From an uncultured Ignavibacteriota bacterium (GTDB lineage Bacteria > Bacteroidota > Ignavibacteria > Palsa-1295), in contig CAIUMP010000053.1 of assembly GCA_903900335.1 (NCBI GenBank), positions 42,767-106,766 on the forward strand: 64,000 nucleotides of DNA. Reading direction: 5' to 3'. The position numbers and the translations under genes are program-made. The notes below the pieces were generated by a model that saw only the letters and a program-made list of their open reading frames with translations, was not told the origin of the DNA and did no database searches. Of the stretch, positions 1 to 10,600 are shown one piece after another; position 1 is the first letter of the stretch, and every line of letters starts with the position of its first letter.

Positions 1-1440
1 ATGTCTGGAGATGCTGCCCACGAATAGGAGTCGCCGCCGCTTGCGGAGATCGAGGCCGCATCGCCAGCGCAGATGGTGTCCAGATGATTATTAGCGGACG
101 GAAGTGTGAATGGGGTAGATGAACCGATTATGGTTGCCGAGGAGTAAACATTATCATTATCCTCGCCAGGTGTGGCACCATAAGTGGTGCCGTTGACAGT
201 GAGATCCGTGCAGTTCTTAATGATCCCGGCTGATCCGCTATCGATGTTGCCAGTTGCCGGTGTTGGCCCCCAATAGGTACCACCTGCTCCGCCACCGCCT
301 GGACCGAATGCATCCGTGAATGCGTCGCAATCAACCGAACCGCCGTCGCCCCCGCGGAGGTCGATAAGGCAAGTGCTGCTCGTGCCCGCGTCTATGAATA
401 TAGCTCCTCCCGCACCTCCGCCTCCGGCCGCATCACGAAGAGAGGTCTGTCCAGAGGCACCTTGTGCGCTGATGATGTGTCCGTTCGTGGTAAGTTTTGG
501 AGTGATGAGGATCGCAACACCACCTCCTGTGCCACCGGCGGTTCCTCCGCCGTCATTTTGATGACCACCGCCACCGCCGCCGCCCATCATCAAACAGGTC
601 TCCCCAGGATGGCCGAGAAATGCGTGCCCTCCAATTCCTCCATTAGGAAATCGACCGTAGCTCTGGTTGTTGGTTTGGTCTCCACCCTTGCCACCTCCAG
701 CTCCGAATGAGCCGCCACCGCCTCCTCCGGAGTTATGAGCATTTCCACCGCCTCCACCAGTTGCCGCCGCACCACGTGCGGCGCCAATGTTGCTCGGCAA
801 GAGTCCGGCAATGCCACTCCCCTTCATCCCAGCTAAGTCGCTCTGGTCCGGGAGGAAATAGTCCGAGTCATTTTTGGTAGCAGGTGTACCACCTAGTAGC
901 GAAGCTGCGCCACCGAGGAATCCTGCACTGTCAGCACTGATATCGGCATTCAAGGTAACGCTGTTGGATGCTAGTAGCACCACCACTCCTCCTGTTGAGC
1001 CATCCCACGGTTGTGCTTTAAGTGTGCCAGTCACAACTGCATCCTTATAGTTTGGGACGCGAATGATCTGGGCCACACCCGTCGCCGCATTGTACTGATG
1101 CAAAAGCGCATTTTGGAAACGGAGTGTGGTTGCATCAGGAATTGCACTGATTCGGGCAAACTCAATATTCGAGATTCCATTCTCGTTCAGGACTGTACCA
1201 AAGTTTGCTGTGTTCGTCTCATCAATGGATACCCCTGTCATCTGCATTATCAGCACACTATCTCCGACCACAAAGCCTGAGGTACCCGCGATACGTACTG
1301 TGTTCTCGCAATAATCGAAAACCAGTGCACGCGCGTAGGTATTGATGATGCCGGAAATATTCTGCGCAAGGAGATGCTCCGCCGAGAAGCAGAGAGCAAT
1401 GAGTGCGAAAAGGAAGTAGCGGAACGAGCGTATCAGCATG
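1..1440 (-). CDS. Glycine-rich secreted protein, C-terminus cut by window edge
   Basis: The frame is open for 480 codons from the ATG at 1438-1440 and runs off the left edge, so the C-terminus is unknown. Residues 1-26 form a signal peptide (short basic start, hydrophobic core, AEHLLAQ end). Residues about 27-215 look beta-rich. Residues about 220-390 contain long glycine runs (GGGGG, GGGGGGS, GGGGAGG) separated by short polar stretches. The last visible residues (CAGDAASISASG) resemble the start of an Ig-like/PKD module of the kind that precedes T9SS sorting domains. This suggests an exported, surface-attached structural protein. Function is not recognised. It lies downstream of the giant fibre gene on the same strand, with 183 bp between them. 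Confidence 0.8.
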
Positions 1441-1449
1441 AATCTCGGG

Positions 1450-1457
1450 CAAATATA
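1450..1457 (-). promoter_or_regulatory. Candidate Bacteroidetes-type -7 box
   Basis: Read on the minus strand this is TATATTTG, an exact match to the TAnnTTTG -7 consensus of Bacteroidota sigma-A promoters. It lies 10 bp before the ATG at 1440, so the transcript would be almost leaderless. No clear -33 TTG box was found, so this is tentative. Confidence 0.3.
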
Positions 1458-1623
1458 CGAACGCGAGTCGTAATTTCAGTGATTGTGTAAAACTGAAGAC
1501 TTTCGCTTTGCGGCAACGAACGCGCAGCACGGAGCAACCTCCGCAATGGAAAGTCCGTCTAAATCCTGCAGGACCGACACCGGGGCAACGCAATTCATTG
1601 CCTTGGGAGCGCTACGATTGTGG

Positions 1624-4600
1624 TTACCTCGACTTGTTGACGATCATGTAGCCGATCCGAATTTTATCGCTAGTGGAGTAATTCGAGGCGCTTGTCACCG
1701 TTGGTAGCATCTTGATCCGGACGCTGAACGATCCGTTGGCAGTATTGTCAGCGTTCACGATAAATCCGGCATCGCGCGGATCAGGAGCGACTCCGTCATC
1801 CGTGAAGGCGACGACATTCACAAGTACGATACTCCCGACCTGACAGTAGCGATTGTTGATCGTCACGCTGCCCAAGTTCTGCACTGCGCCAGCGGTCGGG
1901 GCGGTAGTTGTCAGGTTGCCGGTTGCGCCAAGCGTGAACTCTACGATACCGCTAGGTCCCTGTGCCGAATATGCCGTACCACCCGTTGCGGCCTCAACGT
2001 CAGTTCCGCTGCCAGGAGCCTCCGTGGTTCGACCCATGGCAAACTCGCCGTCATTGATCTGCATCGCGACGTTGGTTTGAGAAGCGGTAGTATTTCCATT
2101 GCCAGTTGCCAGCACACCAATGGTACCGGTGTTTGAAGCCGAGGTATTGCTTGCATCACCCCATAGTCCGATAGCTTGGTTGGTTGTTGCGCTTGTGGCG
2201 ACCCCAAAGACTGCGGCCATTTCATCCGTTGTTGCGGCGTTAATGCTGTGGATAGGATGCGATGGCGTGGTTGTGTTTACGCCGAGCCGCGAGTTGGTAT
2301 TATCCCAAACCAGTCCGGTGGACCAACTCCAACTACTTGCAGCTCCCGAAGTCGCAAGTAGCATATTTCCCGTCGCGACTGGCGCAGTAGCTGGAAGCGT
2401 GTAGACGATACTTCCGGAAGAGTAACTCAAAGGCGCCTGGAAAGCGGAGTAATACGTTGTTGCAGAGTAGGTGTTAGCAGAGTTAGTTTGGAAGAATCGC
2501 AGCTGACGCGGACGTCGGCCACCTGTATTTCCTAACCAGAGATCAACATTCCCAAAGTAGGCGATGCTGTCATAGTTTGAGACATCAGCGCCATAGGTAT
2601 TTAGCTGTCCATCCCCGGAGCTATTAAATCCAAAACTAAAGCTTCCAAGAGTTAGTACAGAGCCGCCGGGGATCGCGGAATAGGAACCGGCGATCGAGTT
2701 GCGTTCTCCACCGGCGATCGTAGCGTCGAAGCCATTATTGCCGATTCGATTTCCGCGGCCACCGCCAATCGCAGCGTAGTTCGCACTAGAGAAGATATAG
2801 GAAGAGTCCCCTCCGCCAATGGTCGCCATGCTGCTGTACACATAATTTGCATTACCAGCATATCCTCCTCCTGCAATCGTCGCGCCCCCAATGCCTGCAC
2901 CAACGGTGTTCCCCTGATACCCGCCAATGATATTGGGGCCAAGCGTAGTAGGTTCATACCGCATCACCCGCTTCGAGCCCTTGTTTGCCGCGTCTCCGTC
3001 ATAGACGTGAATCTCAAAAGCGATGTTATCCGTGGTGCCGAGATAATTCGTCCCCGCCGTGGTTCCGGTGTTGCCCGTTAGTCCCCAGCCCGCGCCTGAC
3101 GCGTTTGACCATCCGAGAGTCACTGCAAATGGCCCGGCCCCTGTCACAGATGTAGCTGCAAGCACCTGATTCGTCGAGGGCTGCGAGGTTGGAAGAATGT
3201 AGTTAATATCGGCAGACTGTCCACTTCCAGCAGCGAAACTGGAGTAGTTTGTGGAAGCACCTGGGAATGTGACTCCGCCATTCTGCGGTTCGTAAAAGCG
3301 CAGCTGGCCTGAGGTATTATTGGTATTCCCAATCCACAGGTTCACATTCCCGAAGAAGGCCGTGCTGTTTGCATTGACGGCGGCACTATCTGCCGAGCCA
3401 GTCCCGGCATGGAATCCGAACGAGTGCGTTCCGGTCAGCCGTAAGTAACCTCCGCCAGCAATGGCGGAGTTCGCTGCGCCGATATAGGTGTTCACTCCGG
3501 AGTGAATAGACGATGAGACTGCGCTTGAGGTAATAGTATTGTATTGGCCTCCGACGATTGAGGAGTAATCGCCATAGACTGTATCATGTCCACCGCCAAC
3601 CACAGCAGCGGCTGGATGTATCGTGCCACCCGCAAGATTTGAAATGCCGCCTCCAATGAAGGAGTTCAGATAGGACGCATTGCCCTGACCACCTGCGACA
3701 GCACCATCAGAACCGAGCGACAGATTGTGTGCACCACCTCCAACGAAACCGCCGAACGCTGTAATAGTATCGTCGAAACCACCACCGATGAACGAATGAT
3801 CGCCAGAGATGTATCCATTCTCGCCCGCGGTTATACCGCTTACTTGGTTTGTGATCTTGTTGTGGTAGCCACCAGTGATTGAACTGTAGGTTGCTGTTGA
3901 CACGATGGAGTCGTATGCCCCGGCTCCATTGAACGCATAGTCAGCACCAGCATAGTTATATCCGCCCGCAGCCACAAAGGAGCCGGCAGCGGTGCTCACG
4001 ACATTGTTGTCACCGCCCCCGGCAATAAAGCTTGGGGCGATCGCGGTAGGCTGAATACGGAACGCACGGTTATTATTCACGCGTATTGTGAAGGCGACGT
4101 TATCCGTGGTGCCGAGAAAATTGGTGCCATCGACCGTACCGGCATTCCCCGTTAAGGCCCATCCACCACCGGACGGGGTTGCCCAGCCAAGCGTTATGTT
4201 GTAAGGGCCGGCGCCTGTGATGGCGGTAGCGCTGAGAGCTTGATTCGCCGTTGGCTGCGAAATGGGGAGTGTATAGTTTATTACGGCGGATTGTGCACCC
4301 GCAGTAAGGCTGGAGTAAACCCTCGTCGCATACGAGGTACTCGAACTGGCTGGGTAAAATCTTAAGCCGCGCGCGACGTTGTCGGTGTTGCCGAGCCAGA
4401 GATCCATATTGCCGAAGTACGCGAGATTAGAGAGCGCTCCGAGGTTTATAATACCTGCGAGGGCACTCCCACCTGGCACATTCATTCCAAAGCTGCTTGC
4501 TCCGACCGTAAGTGAGTCGCCGCCTGGAATAGCGGAGAAGTTTCCCGCAGTATTTCGAAGACCGCCTCCAATCACTGAATGACTGCCATTGGCCGAGCCA

Positions 4601-7600
4601 TATTCACCGCCGCCGGTCGCGCTGGCAATCCCGCCAGCAGTATTGAATTGCCCTCCGGAGATCGCGCTGTAGGTTGCGGAAGCGGAAGAGGTGTTTGATG
4701 CACCGCCACCGATCACGCTATTCCCGGCACTCGAGGAGTTGCCAGCGCCACTTCCGATAAACGAATTGGCCGATGAAATAGCGTTGCCAGTACCGCCGGC
4801 AATCGTGGAATAATTTCCCGTAACGGAATTTCCAAATCCGCCGCTGACTGCGGAGTAGCTGCCGCTGAGTCCACTTGTCGAGCCACCACTGATGACGGAG
4901 TATGTACCGGTTACGGTATTTGATGTGCCGCCACTGATGGCGGAATAATTTGCCGAAACCGAATTCGTTGCACCGCTAACTCCACCACCCGCGATGATCG
5001 CTCCGACCGCACCGCTAGTGACTGCATTACCCTGATATCCCGCAATGACATTTGCGCTCGTTGCATTCGGCTCGAACCGCATCACGCGCTTCGATCCTTT
5101 GCTGGCCGCATCACCATCAAAGACGTGAATCTCGAACGGTTGGTTGTCGGTGGTCCCGAGATAATTGGTCCCTGCGGTTGTGCCGGTGTTGCCGGTAAGT
5201 CCCCACGCGTTGCTGGTTGGTGCTGCCCAGCCGAGTGAAACTGCGTATGGGCCCGCTCCGGCAACTGCCGTTGCAGTAAGAACTTGATTCGCGGATGGCT
5301 GCGCGGTTGGCAAGGTATAGTTAATTGTCGTTGCACCTTGTGCACCGGCGACAAAACTTGATATACCTGCTGATGTTCCCTGGAATAGCAAAGAGTCTGC
5401 AGCATTCGCACCTGTGCGCGAAAGAAGCAGATTACCGTTCTCCACATTGAGTTTTTGCTGTGGCGTTGTCGTGCCAATTCCAACTTTCGCATCCGAGCTC
5501 GCAGAGTTCATTCCAGCGATGCTGCCGAGCACTACACTGTTGCTTTGCCCGACGAGTGCGTTCGCGCCGATGGCAGTCGCGTTTGAGAGATTGTTCGCGC
5601 CAACATTCGCGTAATGCCCGAGCGCGCTGTTCGTTGAGCCTACAATATTAGATAACAGTGTACTATCACCAACGGCGGTGTTTCGGCTACCGGTGGTGTT
5701 GTTCACAAGGGAGTTTTGGCCTGAGGCAGTGTTGTTGCTTCCTGTTGAATTTGAATAGAGCGATTGGTATCCATACGCGGCATTGGCACTTCCCGTTGTG
5801 CTAGCATACAGCGCTTCATATCCGCTAGCGGCGTTCTGATTTCCCGATGTATTGGAATAGAGAGTGCGGTAGCCATTGGCCGTATTGCCATCTGCGTTGT
5901 TATGATTCAATGCATCAGAACCAGCGGCGGTATTGTAGCTTCCAGTTGTGTTGTTAACGAGCGCATTGTATCCGTTTGCGGTATTGTTGTTCCCCGTTGT
6001 GTTGAAGTAGAGTGCCTCCGCTCCGTTTGCGCTGTTGTAATAGCCTGTCGTGTTCGAAGAAAGTGCAGATGCTCCGCTCGCGTTATTGAGAAAGCCTGTC
6101 GTGTTTGCAAACAGTGCCTCCCAGCCCACGGCTGTGTTCGCTGTTCCCGTCGTGTTGTGCGAAAGAACTCCATACCCAAAGCCTGTTCCCCCTGTGGCTG
6201 CAACTTGTATCAATCCCGACTGAACATTATTTGCACGGAATTGGAGATCGACGTTGTCGATCGTTCCGAGGAAATTCGTCCCCGCGGCCGTGCCGGTATT
6301 CCCTGTAAGATTCCACGCAGTGTTGCCACCATTCGCAGTCCAACCGAGCGTGACGGCATACGGCCCTGTACCTGAAATCGCTGTTGCGGTGAGGACCTGA
6401 TTTGCAGTCGGTTGCGCCGTTGGAAGTGTATAATTAATATCTGTCGATTGCGCTCCGGCTACGAAGCTTGAAAAGTTTGTTGATGCACCGGGGAAGGCGA
6501 CACCACCATTTTGCGGCTCATAAAATCGCAATTGGCTAGCTGTGTTATTCGTATTACCGAGCCAGAGATTGACATTCCCGAAATACGCAGTGTTGGCAGA
6601 AGTTACAAAGGCACTATCGGCGGAGCTGCTTCCGGCATTGAAGCCAAAGGAGTTGGCGCTGGCAAGTCGCAAGTATCCGCCGCCCGTGATCGTAGAATAA
6701 TTTCCACCGATGTAGTTATGGACGCCTCCGCTAATGGTCGAATAATAAGCATTGACCGTATTATAGACGCCACCAGCAATAGTAGCATCGTTACCCGTGA
6801 TATTATTCACACCACCACCAGAAATTGTCGAGCTAGTCCCGTTTACATGGTTAAGTCCCCCACCTCCAACCGTCGCTGCCGCGCCGCTTACTGTATTGTA
6901 ATTTCCGCCACCAATAGTCCCTTCGTTTGCGGAGGAACTCACGGTATCATAGGCACCGCCAGCAATAGTGCCATCGGCTGCGTTCACATAATTGAACTCA
7001 CCGCCACCGATTGTCCCAAGTTGTCCGGCATTATAATTATCCGAGCCACCACCGATCACGCCGCCAGTGTTATTGGTGGTATCCCTGGCCCCGCCGCCAA
7101 TGGTACTATAGTTTGAATTCGTCCCAATATAATTTCGATATCCGCCGGCAATCGCGCTATTGAATGCAGCAATAGTACTTCCATCTCCTCCACCAATCAC
7201 CGATAACTGCCCTGCAACTGAATTGTTTGTTCCAGATCCGAGAAAACTGTTCGCGCCGGAAGCAACTTGTGTAGTGGCAGTTCGAGTGTTCTGCAAATCG
7301 ACGGCACTTGCTCCCCGGGCACTTCCACCGGCATCCCGCTGAATGCTCCCGTTCGGATTTAGAATAATGCTATTATTCACCGTCGCGCCATTCTTAACCT
7401 GAATCTCCATCGCCTGATTATCGGTCGTCCCGAGAAAATTCGTCCCGGCTGTCGTCCCGCTATTACCGGTCAGATTCCATGCGGTGTTGCCGGAAGCGGC
7501 GGCCCAACCGAGCGTAACGGCATACGGGCCGGTGCCCGCGATGGCTGTTGCAGTGAGAACTTGGTTTGTTGTCGGCTGTGCAGTGGGAAGAGTATAATTT

Positions 7601-10600
7601 ATGGTGTTAGACTGCGCGCCTGCCATGAAGCTCGAATATTTTGCGCCGGCATACGTCAGGCTTGAGTTTGGCCCATAGAATTGGATCTGACGCGGACTGT
7701 TGTCGATATTCCCTATCATCATATTTACTCCGCCGAAATAAGCGACATTTCTATACGATGATGAGGAAAGATCGACAAGTGCTGCGCCGCCAAGTGGTGT
7801 ACCGTTGAATCCGAAGCTCCATGGAGCAAGTTTCAAGTGTCCGCCGCCAGGGATTGCGGAAGAAGTATCAGCGGTGTTGTAGGCACCTCCGCCAACTGCT
7901 GCGTACGACGAGGCGTTGTTGTATGTACCACCGAGGAGTGAGCTGTAAGCACCACGCGTGGAATTGCCCTCTCCGCCGACTATTATTTGGTATAGATCTG
8001 AGGACTGGGAGCCTGCGGTGTTACTCGCTCCGCCCCCGACAAATGAGCCCGTGCCACTCGCCAAATTAAACTCCCCACCACCAACAAATGTAGATATGTC
8101 GGCGGCACCGTTGTGATTACCACCCACCACTGCAGCATAATTCCCACTTGCAGTGTTCGTCGAACCTCCACCCACGACAGTATAATAACCAGCAAAGTTT
8201 TGCATGCCGCCCCCAATGAAGGCTGATGTTCCGGCTGTGTTCCTTGCACCTCCCGCAATCGCCGCGTATGAGGCCGTCGCGGCATTGGAGTCGCCTGCAT
8301 ATCCGCCCCCTCCGATAAAAATACCAACCGCTCCGGACGCCGCATTATTGCCGCTGTATCCACCAATGATATTGGGGCTTGTTGCCGTTGGTTCAAACCG
8401 CATCACGCGCTTGGAGCCTTTATTCGAGCCATCATTGTCGAAGACATGTATCTCGAATGGTTGATTGTCTTGGGTGCCAAGATAATTAGTCCCAACCGTC
8501 GTTCCCGCGTTACCCGTGAGATTCCACGCCGTGTTGCCGGAGGCCGCTGCCCAGCCGAGCGTGACGGCATAGGGGCCGGTGCCGGTAATTGCGGTCGCGG
8601 TGAGGACTTGGTTAGTTGTCGGTTGAGCCGTCGGCAAAGTATAATTAACCGTCGTCGCTCCCTGATTGCCTGCGACGAAACTCGATGATCCGGTTGAAAC
8701 GCCTTGCATCCTGAGGGTGTCGGCCGCGCTTGCACCGGTGCGCGAAAGAAGGAGATTACCGTTTTCAAGATTTATCTTCTGTGATGGCAGTGTGGTACCG
8801 ATGCCCACATAACCTGCGCTTGACACACGGATTGCTTCGGCACTGTTCGTCTTGATCACGAAATCCTGAGCATCTGTTGTACCAAGAAAATTTGTGCCGG
8901 CAGCTGTTCCGGTGTTACCTGTAATTGTCCAATTATTGGCGGCAGGGCTGTTGGTAAGGATTACATCGCCGCTGGTATTTACCGAGAGGACAAGGCCGTT
9001 GGAGGTGAACGCCATAGCAGACTGCTGAGCCGACGTGCCCGAAAAATCAGAGAGGCGCAGTCCGCTTGTTGGATTACGCGTAACGGTGATAGTCCCATTT
9101 GTAATTGGGAAGGATGGCGCGGAACCAGGTGCAACTCCTCCGCGCAAAATATCGACCTTATTTTGGGGAGCCCAGGGGAGCGCGGCATAATGAGGAGCAC
9201 CGTTGTCCGGTGGAATTGTCCCAACACCGATGTCGCCACCGGCGTCAATTCTCACGCCGGGGACAAACTCGAACACTCCACTGGGTGCCTGCCCGCCACC
9301 AAAGGAAATGAAGTCGGCTCGTGGAGAAGTGGTTGCGTTATCGCCGAGCATGACGCGCAGCTCAGAAACATCATTGCCGAGGTTTTTGCGTGCTATCCAA
9401 AACGGATCACTGTTGTCATTGTCGAAACCGGAAAAGCCAGTGCCCCCTGAGAAGATGAGCCCATTGCTATCGGGTGGATACTGATTGGTCGGCAAGTGTG
9501 TGCCGGAGCCTTGCGGTCCGATGCGAATATTGCCTCCGGCAAGCATTGACATCCTCTCGACGCCATCAGTCTTGAACATCATCGCATTGTTGTCCGTGGT
9601 TCCGAGGAAATTCGTCCCGAAGGTTGTTCCGCTGTTGCCCGTGAGATTCCATGCGTTACCTGTAGCCGCGCCCCATGCGAGATCAACGGAGTATGGGCCA
9701 GTACCCGTCACTGCATTTGCTGTCAGGACTTGGCCAACCGTTGGTTGAGTCGTGGGCAAGAGGTAATAGATATCGGCAGTCTGCACGCCAGTCGAAAGCG
9801 AGGAGAAGTGAGTAGAGGCCGCCGGGAAACTCGGACCACCATTTTGTGGTCCATAGAGACGGAATTGACTTGATACGTTATCCGTATTGGCTAGCCAGAG
9901 ATTCGTATTGCCAAAGACCGCAACCCGCCCTGAGGAAACACTAATAGGATTTTGACCGACGGCACTTTCTCCGTTGAAGCCGAATGATCCCGTGCCGGAG
10001 AGCGTAAGGCTGCTGCCTCCGGGGATAGCGTCCTGAGCGCCGGACGCAACGTTGCTCGAACCTCCACCCACTGCGGAGTAAGCGTCCGCGGTGTTGGCTG
10101 AGCCACCCGCGACCGTTCCATAGGATCCCGTCGCCTGATTTGCAGCACCGCCGCCGATGGACGTGCTGATCGCACTCGCCGTATTTCCAGTGCCACCAAG
10201 TACAGATGAATATTGTCCACTTGCGATATTGCTTCCGCCGCCAGCCACTGTTGCGTATGCTGCACTCTGAAGCGAGCCAGCATTATCTCCAGCGCGGTTA
10301 TTTGTGCCGCCGCCGATGAAGCCCCAATCGTCTGTGACCGTATTGACGAAGCCGTTGAGACCACCACCGGCGATCGTTGCACCGACTACACCGCTTGTTA
10401 CCGCGTTACCCTGATAGCCGCCGATGAGATTTGCACTTGTTGCGTTGGGCTCATATCGCATCACACGTTTTGAGCCGCGTGCATTGCCATCGCCATTATA
10501 GACGTGGATCTCGAACGGTTGTGCATCGGTGGTGCCGAGGAAGTTTGTGGGCACACTGGTGCCGCTGTTTCCGGTGAGAAGCCAGCCGGCCGTACCAGTA

